Assembly: GCF_007990525.1 (NCBI RefSeq)
Contig: NZ_AP019823.1
Location: 2,108,001-2,172,000, forward strand
Length of the DNA stretch: 64,000 bases
Origin: Leptotrichia hofstadii
Lineage (GTDB): Bacteria; Fusobacteriota; Fusobacteriia; Fusobacteriales; Leptotrichiaceae
Direction of reading: 5' to 3'
Shown: positions 35,186 through 44,245 of the stretch, in pieces
Position numbering within the stretch: the first letter of the stretch is position 1
Layout of the letters: each line of letters opens with the position of its first letter
Notes under the pieces: generated by a model
Seen by the model: the letters and a program-made list of their open reading frames with translations, nothing else
The model's database searches: none
Told to the model about the DNA's origin: nothing
Position numbers and translations under genes: made by a program

Positions 35186-35290
35186 ATCAAATTGTACTTA
35201 TATATTTTATCAAAAAATTGTAATAAAATCAATTATGAAAATAATTTATTTATATTTTTCTATATGATAATTTGTATTTTAATATTTAAA

Positions 35291-36181
35291 TTAAGTAATT
35301 GGTACAATTATTGAATAATCTTCTGTCCATTCTTTCCATTTTTCAGGTGTCAATGTTACCAAATCTATTTTTTTCATAAAATCGTATGGTTCTTCATAAC
35401 TTTGTAGCGAGGTATTATCAATTAAATTTTTAGGAGCCATTTTATCATTAATTCCTAAGTCAAATCCATGTAATAATGCTATTTTAGAATACATTAATAC
35501 ATAAATATTCAAATAAAAACTATAATTAATATCTGTATCAAAAAGAATTTTCTTAGCTATTTTAGGTTCTAATAATTTATGTATTGCTCGTTTCATTTTT
35601 TCTGTATTTTTATTTACTAATGCTTCAAAAAACATAAAATCATATTTTGTATATGCATAATAACTTTTAGTTAATGGTTCTTCCAAATATTTTTTGCTTC
35701 TTTTTTCTACTTCTTCAAAATCTCCTAATAGTGCTAAAATAGTTGTTTTTGATAAAAAAGAATTTCGATGTAAATCTTTTGATTTTATATAGGTGTTCTC
35801 TTTTGAATTAAAATCATTTGAAGTTATATAGTTTAAATTATTTTTTAAAAAACTTATCCATTCTTTATTATTTGACATAATTAATCCAAATAAACTATAG
35901 CTAGCCTTATAAAGTTTTGATTCTTTAGAAGTTCCTAAAATTTTTAATTTTTCTGAAATATGACAGTTTAACCTAAAAGAATTTAAATTATTTTCTATCA
36001 ATAAATTTTTTGAAGCAAGTACTTTATACCCTGATGATAATGTTCTCATACAGGATAACTGATTTCCCTTTTTATTTTTAATGTAATCTATACATCTTTT
36101 TTCCATTTCAAAATCAAATTTATAATCAGATAAAATTTCATAATTTTCTTTGAACTTTTGTTCATCAATTAAAATATTCAC
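35291..36181 (-). CDS. Imm49-like immunity protein
   Basis: The protein has 296 residues, is mostly alpha-helical by appearance, and has no signal peptide or membrane segment. The helical middle and end (KDLHRNSFLSKTTILALLGD, DFMFFEALVNKNTEKM, and YLNIYVLMYSKIALLHGFDL) resemble the Imm49 family, which neutralises polymorphic or contact-dependent toxins. I recognise this only by general pattern, so the call is moderate. The start is GTG preceded by GAGGAATATAA. No toxin gene is adjacent, so it may be an orphan immunity gene protecting against neighbours. Codon use is even more AT-rich than the suf genes, by eye. Confidence 0.5.
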   Translation of the reverse strand: MNILIDEQKFKENYEILSDYKFDFEMEKRCIDYIKNKKGNQLSCMRTLSSGYKVLASKNLLIENNLNSFRLNCHISEKLKILGTSKESKLYKASYSLFGLIMSNNKEWISFLKNNLNYITSNDFNSKENTYIKSKDLHRNSFLSKTTILALLGDFEEVEKRSKKYLEEPLTKSYYAYTKYDFMFFEALVNKNTEKMKRAIHKLLEPKIAKKILFDTDINYSFYLNIYVLMYSKIALLHGFDLGINDKMAPKNLIDNTSLQSYEEPYDFMKKIDLVTLTPEKWKEWTEDYSIIVPIT

Positions 36182-36310
36182 TTATATTCCTCATTTCCAA
36201 TCTAATTTTTATTATTTTCTTAATCTGAAAAATCACATCGCTCCATTGTATGTTTCCTTATCATTTTTAAAAAACTTCTTTTGTAATCGCTGAACATTTA
36301 TTTGTTTCTT

Positions 36311-36631
36311 TATACTAAACCCCATTTAAACAGCGAATTTATTAAAAACTTTTCTAAAAAAGGATAAAAAACTAATATTTTTAATTAAAATATAATTTTC
36401 ATTTTTTAAACAGAGTCTACCATAAACTAATCCGTCGGAGCATTTTTCTGTGCTGGCAAAACTGTTTGAGCATAGCGAGTTTTTTGTCAGTGCAGAAAAA
36501 TGTCGTAGACTAGCCATAGGTTGTAGGATTTGCGGCAATGAGCAATCCTACAAAAACATAGTAATTAGTTGAATGGCTATGAAATAGCTATTATAAAAAT
36601 TTATTCCTATTTTCAAAAGAGTTTAGTATTA
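36311..36631. repeat. family 3 TIR element, copy with family 1 sequence inside
   Basis: Ends TATACTAAACCCCATTT (36311) and CAAAAGAGTTTAGTATTA (to 36631) match family 3. The interior (about 36413-36552) is unlike other copies and carries family 1 features: GTTTGAGC followed by GCGAGTTT (36460-36481), GTAGACTAGCC, and a hairpin GTAGGATT (36523-36530) / AATCCTAC (36544-36551) with loop core GGCAATG. A second imperfect inverted repeat is built from CATTTTTCTG and CAGAAAAATG. This occupies most of the 36182-36820 gap; 36182-36310 is plain AT-rich sequence. No supported gene. Confidence 0.6.
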
Positions 36632-36751
36632 ATAACAAATCCTTCAATTCTTCAAGACTAATTTTTTCCATTATTTATATTCTCCTGTTTGATTTTCAGA
36701 TAAAAAAATGTTGCATTTAATATTGCAATTTATGATAAGTTAAAATTTTAC

Positions 36752-36798
36752 AAAAAAAGTATCCTCTTAAACACCTACTCCAAAGAGAATACTTTTTA
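36752..36798 (-). terminator. intrinsic terminator after thiD
   Basis: On the minus strand AAAAAGTAT (36797-36789) plus CTCTT pair with AAGAG plus ATACTTTTT (36762-36754), followed by further T residues. It lies about 25 bp past the thiD stop codon. Confidence 0.85.
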
Positions 36799-36820
36799 AA
36801 AAACATATTTTTATTACTTA

Positions 36821-37633
36821 TTATTTCAAAGCAAATGCCTTGTGATTTAAAGGTCCAGTATAGTCGTTTAATTTAAAGGACTGTTTCAAGGCTTCTGTGA
36901 TTAATTTTTTTGTAGTAGCAACTGCTTCGCTTACTGTGGAACCTTTTGCCAGTTCTGCTGTGATTGAGGCGGAGAAAGTACATCCTGCACCGTGATTCCA
37001 TTCTGTATCAATTTTTTCAGATTCAAAAAATTCAAAATCTTTTCCATCGTATAAGAAATCAATTGATTTTTCTCCAGCGAAAAATTTTCTTCCTTTTATA
37101 ACAACATTTTTTGCACCTAAGTCACATATTTTTTTAGCCGCTTCCTTCGCTTCCTCAAGCGTGTCAATTTTTTCCATTCCAGCTAACTGCGCGGCTTCAA
37201 ATAAGTTTGGTGTAACGACAGTTGCGTAAGGCAATAAATGATTTTTCATGGCAATTACATTTTCTGGGAAAAGATTTTCAGTAGAACCGCTGCTCACTTT
37301 GCATACCATAACGGGATCTATAACAACTGGATTTTTACAATTTTTTAAAATAGAACCTACATATTCAATAATTTCAACTGTAGGAAGCATGCCAGTTTTT
37401 AATGCATCCACTCCAATTCCATTTACAACTGTATCAATTTGCTCTTTTATAACATTCAATTCAATTGGAAAAACTTTGTGAGCCCAGCTATTTCTAGGAT
37501 CCATTGTAACAATAACTGTCAGGGCGTTCATTCCATAAACCCCTCTTTCCTGAAACGTTTTCAGATCTGCCTGTATGCCAGCTCCCCCGCTTGTATCAGA
37601 TCCCGCAATTGTTAATACTTTTTTTATAGACAT
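36821..37633 (-). CDS. thiD: hydroxymethylpyrimidine / phosphomethylpyrimidine kinase
   Basis: ThiD phosphorylates HMP twice for thiamine synthesis; relatives also phosphorylate pyridoxine, so a vitamin B6 role is possible. The 270-residue ribokinase-fold protein has the start VLTIAGSDTSGGAGIQADLKTF, the middle VVIDPVMVCKVSSG with GATVVTPNLFEA-like YATVVTPNLFEAA, and the anion-hole/catalytic motif WNHGAGCTFSASI. The ATG follows AGGAGGTACTAAA. It is a single-gene unit with a terminator; other thi genes are not nearby, and no TPP riboswitch was seen upstream. Confidence 0.9.
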   Translation of the reverse strand: MSIKKVLTIAGSDTSGGAGIQADLKTFQERGVYGMNALTVIVTMDPRNSWAHKVFPIELNVIKEQIDTVVNGIGVDALKTGMLPTVEIIEYVGSILKNCKNPVVIDPVMVCKVSSGSTENLFPENVIAMKNHLLPYATVVTPNLFEAAQLAGMEKIDTLEEAKEAAKKICDLGAKNVVIKGRKFFAGEKSIDFLYDGKDFEFFESEKIDTEWNHGAGCTFSASITAELAKGSTVSEAVATTKKLITEALKQSFKLNDYTGPLNHKAFALK

Positions 37634-37772
37634 TTTAGTACCTCCTGTTTTGTATTTTAATTATTTCAGTTTCAAATTATCAATAACCCTTGTTTTTATA
37701 AAAAATAATATGATAAAAACATCTATACAATCAAAACATTTCAAAAATTAATTTGTTAAATAAATTTTAAAT

Positions 37773-38648
37773 TTATCTTGCAAATTCAATATTTTTCATA
37801 ATTTCCTTTGCTATTTCAGGTTTATTCATTGTATAAATATGAATTCCCTTGATTCCATAAGCTAATAATTCTATAATTTGTTCACTTGCGTACATTATTC
37901 CAGCCTTTTTCATAGATTCTGGATTATCTCCGTATTTTTCCAGTAATTTATCTAATTTGTGAGGTACAGAGCATTTTGACAGCTCTATAATTCTTTTTAT
38001 CTGCTTTGCATTTGTAACTGGCATAATTCCTGCAACTAAAGGTACTTTTATATCTAGTTTTTCTGCCTGCTCCTTAAATTTTATAAAAATATCATTATCA
38101 AAGAACATTTGAGAAGTTAAAAAATCTGTTCCAGCCTCAACTTTATTCTTCAAATGAAAAAGATCAACCAAATCATTATTTTCATAGTGAGTTTCTGGAT
38201 AAAACGCACCGCCAATTGAAAAATCATCAAATTCACTGTTTTTTCTCAAGTCGCTAATCAGTTCAGAAGCGTACTTATAATCTCCCTTGTTATAAATATC
38301 TTCTGTTTCTCCTTGCGGAATATCTCCACGAAGTGCCAAAATATTTTTTACATTTTTACTTTTTGCTTCCTGTAAATAATCGTGAATTTCGCTTTTCTTA
38401 CTTCCAACACAAGTTAAATGAGCCAAAACTTCTGTTTTCAAATTATTTTTAATGTGAGAAGCCATTTCAATAGTCCCGCCTTTAGTCTGCCCGCCTGCAC
38501 CGTATGTAACGCTAATAAAATCAGGCTTGCACTCCACTAGTTCAGCCGTCACCTCTTTTAATTTCTCTTGCGAAAAATTTTTGTTTGGTGGAAAAATCTC
38601 AAAGGAAATAAGATGCTCCTTCTGTTCAAACATATCTTTTATTTTCAT
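37773..38648 (-). CDS. metF: 5,10-methylenetetrahydrofolate reductase
   Basis: MetF reduces 5,10-methylene-THF to 5-methyl-THF with FAD and NAD(P)H, providing methyl groups for methionine. The 291-residue TIM-barrel protein has the family start FEIFPPNK, DFISVTYGAGGQTKGGT, HLTCVGSK, NILALRGDIP and QMFFDNDIF, with late VPLVAGIMPVTN. These cover the flavin and folate sites. The ATG follows AGGAGGTTTTA. No methionine synthase gene is adjacent. It is monocistronic as far as can be seen; the family 3 element at 38663 lies just upstream and may supply or disturb promoter sequence. Confidence 0.95.
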   Translation of the reverse strand: MKIKDMFEQKEHLISFEIFPPNKNFSQEKLKEVTAELVECKPDFISVTYGAGGQTKGGTIEMASHIKNNLKTEVLAHLTCVGSKKSEIHDYLQEAKSKNVKNILALRGDIPQGETEDIYNKGDYKYASELISDLRKNSEFDDFSIGGAFYPETHYENNDLVDLFHLKNKVEAGTDFLTSQMFFDNDIFIKFKEQAEKLDIKVPLVAGIMPVTNAKQIKRIIELSKCSVPHKLDKLLEKYGDNPESMKKAGIMYASEQIIELLAYGIKGIHIYTMNKPEIAKEIMKNIEFAR

Positions 38649-38662
38649 TAAAACCTCCTAAT

Positions 38663-38836
38663 TAATACTATTTCCCGTTTAAAGAGCAGAAATCAAAAAT
38701 TGATGAAATTAAAGCCTTTTTACGCGGAAAAATCTTTAAGATGGATACTTAAAAATTAAATTTGATTTTTTTACAAAGATGTCAAATTAATTATTATAGA
38801 ATTTTACTTCTATTTTTTAACTGGGATTTAGTATAA
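38663..38836 (+). repeat. family 3 TIR element, intact 174-bp copy
   Basis: The element runs from TAATACTATTTCCCGTTT to GGGATTTAGTATAA. The left part has AGAAATCAAAAATTGATG and the right part AATTAATTATTATAGAATTT, as in copies 26012 and 56261. It has the undisturbed site TTAATTATTATAGAA into which family 2 has inserted in the 56261 copy. No ORF. It sits immediately upstream of metF. Confidence 0.75.
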
Positions 38837-38885
38837 ACATATAATAAAACATTCTTTAAATTAATTCAAACATTAAAAATAACTT

Positions 38886-39833
38886 TTATTCCTCAAAAAA
38901 TTCGCCCATTTTTCTGTATTTATCGTATCTTCTTCTAAGCAGTTCCCTTAGAGAGAACTTGTCAATCCGTTTAAATTCCTTTACAACCATTTCCTTTAAA
39001 TTTTGAGCTGTTTCCTCAAAGTTTCTATGAGCGCCGCCTAATGGCTCTTTTATTATTTCATCTATTATTCCGAGGCTCTTTAGACTGATGGCATCCATTT
39101 TTAGGCTTCTTGCGGCTTCCGCGGCTTTTGTTGAGTCGTTAAAAAGGATTGATGCGCAGCCTTCTGGAGAAATAACCGAATACACACTGTTTTCAAGCAT
39201 TAAAATTGAGTCTGCCACACCAATTCCTAATGCTCCTCCACTTCCACCTTCTCCAATAACAACTGATACAATTGGCACACGAAATCCGAACATTTCTGCC
39301 AAGTTTTTAGCAATGGCTTCTCCTTGCCCCTTTTCTTCGGCTTCTATTCCAGGATATGCTCCAGCCGTGTCGATTAATGTTAAAATTGGCAATTTAAAAC
39401 GTTCCGCCATTCTCATTAGCCTTAACGCCTTTCTATATCCTTCAGGACTTGCCATCCCAAAATTTCTGTAGATATTTGAATCAATATCCCTTCCTTTTTG
39501 CTGCCCTATTATCATTATCTTATATCCATCAATTGTCGCAAGCCCTCCTACAATGGCATTATCATCCTTTGAGAGCCTGTCACCATGAAGTTCTACAAAA
39601 TCCTGAGTCAGCTCATTTATATAGTCTAAAGTGTAAGGTCTTTGAGGATTTCTTGAAATTTGAATTCTGTTCCATGCATCCATCTCGTTTTCCTCAAAAT
39701 CCCTGTATTTGTCTTCCAGATTTTTTTCAAGTTCTGTTATCTGAGCAGAAAAATCAATGCTTCTTTCAGCTGAAAATCTTTTTAACTCGGCTATATTATC
39801 TTCCAATTCCTTAATTTCATCTTTTATACTCAT
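38886..39833 (-). CDS. accA: acetyl-CoA carboxylase carboxyltransferase, alpha subunit
   Basis: AccA with AccD transfers the carboxyl group from carboxybiotin to acetyl-CoA, giving malonyl-CoA for fatty acid synthesis. The 315 residues are of normal length: an N-terminal coiled region (EDNIAELKRFSAE), NPQRPYTLDYI, then the crotonase-fold core with IMIIGQQKGRD, FGMASPEGYRKALRLM, TLIDTAGAYPGIEAEEKGQ and IGEGGSGGALGIGVAD. It follows accD with a 33 bp gap on the same strand, the usual accD-accA order. Confidence 0.97.
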   Translation of the reverse strand: MSIKDEIKELEDNIAELKRFSAERSIDFSAQITELEKNLEDKYRDFEENEMDAWNRIQISRNPQRPYTLDYINELTQDFVELHGDRLSKDDNAIVGGLATIDGYKIMIIGQQKGRDIDSNIYRNFGMASPEGYRKALRLMRMAERFKLPILTLIDTAGAYPGIEAEEKGQGEAIAKNLAEMFGFRVPIVSVVIGEGGSGGALGIGVADSILMLENSVYSVISPEGCASILFNDSTKAAEAARSLKMDAISLKSLGIIDEIIKEPLGGAHRNFEETAQNLKEMVVKEFKRIDKFSLRELLRRRYDKYRKMGEFFEE

Positions 39834-39866
39834 AGTTCTATCCTTTCGTTTGAAAAATTTTAAAAC

Positions 39867-40718
39867 TTACACTAATTTTTCCAATACTCTATAAATCGTT
39901 GTTTTTAAATCTTTTCTTTCTGAAATTATGTCAATCATTCCGTGTTCCAGCAAAAATTCTGCCCTTTGAAATCCTTTTGGCAATTTCTGATTTACAGTCT
40001 GCTCAATTACTCTAGGCCCTGCAAAGGCAATCAAAGTATTTGGCTCTGTTATAATAACATCTCCCAGCATTGCAAAAGAAGCTGTTACTCCACCTGTAGT
40101 CGGATCAACAGGCACAGAAATAAACGGAATGCCTGCTTCATTCAGTTTCTTTACTGCTCCTGAAGTTTTTGCCATTTGCATAAGCGACAAGATTCCTTCC
40201 TGCATTCTTGCACCGCCAGAGCTTGAAACTATCACAACTGGTATTTTCCGTTTAAGCCCTCGTTCCAACGCCCTTGTAATCTTCTCTCCAACAACCGAAC
40301 CCATGCTTCCGCCCATAAAGCTGAATTCCATTGCGGCAATGCTGACTTCTATTCCGTTAATTTTCCCAATTCCACTAATGACACCATCTAACATACGGCT
40401 TTTCTCACGTGAAACTTCCAATTTTTCCTCGTATCCAGGAAAATTCAGCATATCTTTTGAATTAAGCGTCATATCTTCCTCAAGAAACGTTTCTTCATCA
40501 ATTAGAAGCTCTATTCTTTCAAACGCTGTAAGCCTGAAATAATTTCCACATTTTGGACATACATTTAAGTTATTCTTCAAATCCTCATTATAAATGATCT
40601 CGTTGCATCGATTACATTTTTTCCACTTGTTATCATCCACAACATCAACTGTTAATTTTGATTTGGATGTAAGTGTTACATATTTATTTTTTGATTTTCT
40701 ACTTGAAAATAAACCCAT
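39867..40718 (-). CDS. accD: acetyl-CoA carboxylase carboxyltransferase, beta subunit
   Basis: AccD forms the heterotetramer with AccA. From ATG 40718 it has 283 residues. The N-terminal zinc ribbon is complete (CNRCNEIIY and CPKCGNYFRL), followed by FEFSFMGGSMGSVVGEKI-like sequence AMEFSFMGGSMG, PVVIVSSSGGARMQEG and the oxyanion-hole stretch TTGGVTASFAMLGD. ATG is preferred to GTG at 40727 because AGAGGTGAAGAAA is spaced correctly from it, with the GTG lying inside that sequence. It is the first gene of the accD-accA pair. Confidence 0.96.
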   Translation of the reverse strand: MGLFSSRKSKNKYVTLTSKSKLTVDVVDDNKWKKCNRCNEIIYNEDLKNNLNVCPKCGNYFRLTAFERIELLIDEETFLEEDMTLNSKDMLNFPGYEEKLEVSREKSRMLDGVISGIGKINGIEVSIAAMEFSFMGGSMGSVVGEKITRALERGLKRKIPVVIVSSSGGARMQEGILSLMQMAKTSGAVKKLNEAGIPFISVPVDPTTGGVTASFAMLGDVIITEPNTLIAFAGPRVIEQTVNQKLPKGFQRAEFLLEHGMIDIISERKDLKTTIYRVLEKLV

Positions 40719-40827
40719 TTTCTTCACCTCTCAAGAATTTTATATTTTTTAATTGAAATAACAGGTGTTACAATACCATATATAATACTCCACTTATATT
40801 AGAAATTTCTTTGAGCGAAATATTTTT

Positions 40828-41814
40828 TTAAAAAAATGCCTTATCTGAAATTGAAAACTTATAGTTATCAAAAGAAATTGAATAGCAACAAAGAAAAAAT
40901 CTGTCACTGCCATCCTTTATCCCATATTTCTTATCTCCCACTATAAAAAGGCTTTCGTGAGCAAGCTGAGCTCTTATCTGGTGTTTTCTGCCAGTAATCA
41001 GCTCAACATCTAAAAGTAAAATATTTTTATTATTTTTTTCAAATAATTTTAATATTTCTTTTGATTTTTTTAATTTGTTAAAATTTACATGCTTAAAATA
41101 AGTAATGCTTTTTTTAGATTCACGTGAAACAGGATTTTCTGAAACAATAACTTTATTTTCCAATGTTGTTAAATAATTTTCAATTTTAAAATCTTCCAAA
41201 TTAAATTTTTCTCTCTCAAGTTTATTACGTCTAATAATATTTTTATTATGAACAACCGCAAAATATTTTTTGTGAACTTCATTATCCCTAATTTTTTGAG
41301 AAATATACCTAAGAAACTTCAAGGTTTTACAGCCAATGACAAGCCCTGATGTTTCAAAATCCAGCCTATTTGCAAAATTAATATTATCGCTTTTATAAAT
41401 TTTCTTAAAGACTTCAGCAAGTCCGTACTTATGCCCAGTCCCTTTATGCATCGGAACTTTTTCCTTTTTATTCACAATAAAAAAATCATCATTTTCAAAG
41501 ATAACCATCTTTTTATATTTTTCCAGATCTTTTTCTAAAATTTTCAGTTCCTTTATCTTATATGTATTTACAATTTCTCCTATTTTTTCAGTATTTCCTG
41601 TAGACAAATTTCTTATTGTAATTTTATCATTTAACAGAAGGCGATAGTTCTCCTTTGACTTTTTTCCGTTAATTTTAACATCTCCAGACCTTATCGCCCC
41701 AAAAATCCTGCTAAGCGGCTCATCCTTAAAATTTTTTCTTAAATATCTGTCCAGCCGCATTCCTTCCATCTCAGAATGTACAACAACTTCTTTTTTCCCC
41801 AAGATTTTCCTCAT
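40828..41814 (-). CDS. RluA/RluD-family pseudouridine synthase
   Basis: The 328-residue protein has an N-terminal S4-type RNA-binding domain (about 15-75: RLDRYLRKNFKDEPLSRIFGAI, GDVKINGKK) and a catalytic domain with NRLDFETSGLVIGCK, in which the Asp is the catalytic residue. The late part LITGRKHQIRAQLAHESLFIVGDKKYG fits the RluC/RluD branch, which modifies uridines in 23S rRNA. The exact target cannot be set from sequence. It lies 3 bp downstream of rodA, so translation may be coupled. The C-terminus is close to FSISDKAFF, slightly short compared with the family. Confidence 0.9.
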   Translation of the reverse strand: MRKILGKKEVVVHSEMEGMRLDRYLRKNFKDEPLSRIFGAIRSGDVKINGKKSKENYRLLLNDKITIRNLSTGNTEKIGEIVNTYKIKELKILEKDLEKYKKMVIFENDDFFIVNKKEKVPMHKGTGHKYGLAEVFKKIYKSDNINFANRLDFETSGLVIGCKTLKFLRYISQKIRDNEVHKKYFAVVHNKNIIRRNKLEREKFNLEDFKIENYLTTLENKVIVSENPVSRESKKSITYFKHVNFNKLKKSKEILKLFEKNNKNILLLDVELITGRKHQIRAQLAHESLFIVGDKKYGIKDGSDRFFLCCYSISFDNYKFSISDKAFF

Positions 41815-41817
41815 TTC

Positions 41818-42918
41818 TTAAGTATTATGAATTTTTATGCTTTCAATTATTCCTATCATTATAAATGAAGCTAGGAACGAACTTCCACCGTAGCTCATAA
41901 GCAATAATGGTTTCCCTGTAACTGGAACAAGTCCAATTGTCATTCCTACGTTTACGACTACGTGCATAAAGATTACTCCAGCCATGCCATATAATATGAG
42001 GCGGCCAAAATCATCCTGAATAATCCGGGATATCCGCATTATTTCAAGAATTAACGCAAAATACAAAAGTAAAACCAATGAAGAGCCTACAAATCCCATC
42101 TCTTCAGACAGTACTGAAAAAATAAAGTCTGTCTGTGCTTCAGGCAAAAATTCCAGCCTGCTCTGACTCCCCTGCAGCACTCCCTTCCCTAGAAATCCTC
42201 CAGCTCCAACTGATATTTTAGACTGTATAACGTGCCATCCGCTTCCCTTTCTGTCTGTTTCAGGATGTAAAAATGTCTCTACACGTGTCCTTTGATAATC
42301 GCTCAGTACAAACTTGTAAATCGGATAGACTGACAGCATAAGCACTATCCCTATTATCCAGATCGGCTTCATGTTTGCGCCATACAAAAAAATCATAAAC
42401 ACGAATGCTGAAATTGTTATCAAGGTTGTTCCCAGGTCAGGCTGAATAAGAATTAGAAAAATAAGCGGCGTTACTGGAAGAATAGCTCCAATAATGTCAT
42501 TTAAGTTATTAATCCCGCTTTTGTACTTGTTTACTATCCAGTAGGCAATAATTATAATAATCGCTATTTTTACAAACTCTGACGGCTGCAGCTGAAACGG
42601 TCCCAATGCAATCCAACGCTGCGCTCCAAGAGTTTTTTTCCCAGCGAACCGAACGAGCAGAAGCAGAATGACACATATACCGTAAATATGCCGTATAAAG
42701 TATTTTACATTTCTATAGTCAACTGCGGCTATTAAAAATACCAGCACCGTCCCTATCCCGATCCACAGGATATTTTTTACAACCATTCCGCTCTGCCTTG
42801 TCGCGCTGTACACAAATACTGTACTTATCGTTACAAGAGCATACACAAGCAGCAATATCATCTTATCTATCCGAAGGATATTATTTCTCATATCATTCAA
42901 TCTTTGGTTTTGAAACAT
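41818..42918 (-). CDS. rodA: RodA-type peptidoglycan glycosyltransferase (SEDS family)
   Basis: The 366-residue membrane protein has about ten membrane segments and the SEDS signature: RWIALGPFQLQPSEFVKIAI, the catalytic-loop region DYQRTRVETFLHPETD, and GSGWHVIQSKISVGAGGFLGKG, then LPEAQTDFIFSVLSEEMGFVG and PVTGKPLLLMSYGGSS. The protein polymerises glycan strands in the inner membrane together with a class B PBP, supporting rod elongation. It closely fits RodA over FtsW through its length and the pattern GKPLLLMSYGGSSFLA. It is coupled to the pseudouridine synthase gene downstream. Confidence 0.93.
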   Translation of the reverse strand: MFQNQRLNDMRNNILRIDKMILLLVYALVTISTVFVYSATRQSGMVVKNILWIGIGTVLVFLIAAVDYRNVKYFIRHIYGICVILLLLVRFAGKKTLGAQRWIALGPFQLQPSEFVKIAIIIIIAYWIVNKYKSGINNLNDIIGAILPVTPLIFLILIQPDLGTTLITISAFVFMIFLYGANMKPIWIIGIVLMLSVYPIYKFVLSDYQRTRVETFLHPETDRKGSGWHVIQSKISVGAGGFLGKGVLQGSQSRLEFLPEAQTDFIFSVLSEEMGFVGSSLVLLLYFALILEIMRISRIIQDDFGRLILYGMAGVIFMHVVVNVGMTIGLVPVTGKPLLLMSYGGSSFLASFIMIGIIESIKIHNT

Positions 42919-42981
42919 TTTATACTCCTAAATCTTTATTTTTATTTTTCAAATTATAAAATTTTACATAAATATTTTACC

Positions 42982-44202
42982 CTATTTGTCAATATTCCCC
43001 AAAACTGTAATATTTTCCGTCAAATATTTAGTTTTTGCAAAATTATTTACATCCTCAAGTTTTACTGCATTGACTTCATTTTTCATCTTTTCAGAATCTA
43101 GAATTTCATTTTTTCTAATATAATAATTTCCCAAAATTCCCATTCTAGAACGTGGATTTTCCATTGCAAATGCAATCCTGCTCATATATTTATTTTTTGC
43201 CTTCTGAAGTTCATCCTCTGTTACTCCATTTTCACGTAACTTTTTAAATTCTGAAAGCGTTATTTCTATTGCCTTTTCATAATTTTCTAGATTCGTTCCA
43301 ATGTACGTCGATGTCAGGCCTCCTGATAAATAATATTGATTATACGTATAAACAGAATAGGCAAGTCCATTTTTCTCACGGATTTCCTGAAAAAGTCTAG
43401 AACTCATTGAACCACCAATAATATTTGCTAAAATATCCGTATATATTTTATTTTTACTGTTATAATCTTCACTTTGATGAGAAATACAGATATTAACTTG
43501 ATTTATATCTTTTGAAACAATTTTTTTTCCAGCATTAAATGAAAAATCTATTTTATCACGTCTATCAATCTTTTTATCACCTAATTTTGAAAAATATTGA
43601 TCAATTTTCTGAATAATCTCGTTTTTATCAAAATTTCCAGAAACTACAACCAAAATATTGTCTTTTGTGTATCTTTCCTTATAATATTTTCTGATTTCAT
43701 CTGCAGTAAAGCCTTTTACACTAGCTTCTGTTCCAATAATAGGCTTTCCATACTGCCCATTTATACTGTCTGCATAATTCATTTCAAATACTAAATCATC
43801 TGGCGAATCCTTATACATCTTAATTTCTTCCACAATTACATCTTTTTCTTTTTCCAGTTCCTTTTCATCAATCGTAGAATTTGTAACAATGTCAAACAAA
43901 ATATCCACAGACTTTCCCAGAAACTGTGTTAAGGCATTTATATAAAAAACTGTTTCTTCTTTAGTCGTATGTGCATTCACATTTGCTCCAAGATAGTCAA
44001 TTTCTTCAGAAATTTCAAAATAATTTCTAGTAGGAGTTCCTTTAAAAATCATATGCTCTAGTACATGAGAGATTCCTTCCTCCGTATCACTTTCATCTCG
44101 TGAACCAGTTTTTACAAATACTCCAACTGAGCAGGTAGAAATACTTTCAAGCCTATCAAAAATAACTTCTATTCCACTATTTGTCCTTATCTTCTCTATC
44201 AT
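42982..44202 (-). CDS. M16 family zinc peptidase (processing peptidase-like)
   Basis: The protein has 406 residues and an intact inverted zinc motif in HVLEHMIFKGT (HxxEH), plus the third ligand Glu in EKEKDVIVEEI. The C-terminal half is the usual inactive repeat with NGLAYSVYTYNQYY and the arginine/tyrosine pattern. Members are cytosolic or periplasmic peptidases; no signal peptide is visible here. It is often found near ribosomal or dut genes in low-GC bacteria; here the neighbours are lptG upstream and rodA downstream, with 40-60 bp gaps. Substrate unknown. Confidence 0.93.
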   Translation of the reverse strand: MIEKIRTNSGIEVIFDRLESISTCSVGVFVKTGSRDESDTEEGISHVLEHMIFKGTPTRNYFEISEEIDYLGANVNAHTTKEETVFYINALTQFLGKSVDILFDIVTNSTIDEKELEKEKDVIVEEIKMYKDSPDDLVFEMNYADSINGQYGKPIIGTEASVKGFTADEIRKYYKERYTKDNILVVVSGNFDKNEIIQKIDQYFSKLGDKKIDRRDKIDFSFNAGKKIVSKDINQVNICISHQSEDYNSKNKIYTDILANIIGGSMSSRLFQEIREKNGLAYSVYTYNQYYLSGGLTSTYIGTNLENYEKAIEITLSEFKKLRENGVTEDELQKAKNKYMSRIAFAMENPRSRMGILGNYYIRKNEILDSEKMKNEVNAVKLEDVNNFAKTKYLTENITVLGNIDK

Positions 44203-44245
44203 ACCATTCCCTTCTTTTTCATTTTATAAAAATCAAAAATATTTA

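Noticed and set aside
36326-36538. Minus-strand open frame of 70 codons
   Set aside because: It lies wholly inside the family 3/family 1 repeat with inverted motifs, has no ribosome binding site and no homologous frame in the other copies.
37634-37772. TPP riboswitch upstream of thiD; likewise cobalamin riboswitch before cobU and T-box before alaS or cysS
   Set aside because: No conserved core motifs (such as CTGAGA or the T-box sequence) could be found, and the gaps are too short or AT-rich without the needed pairings.
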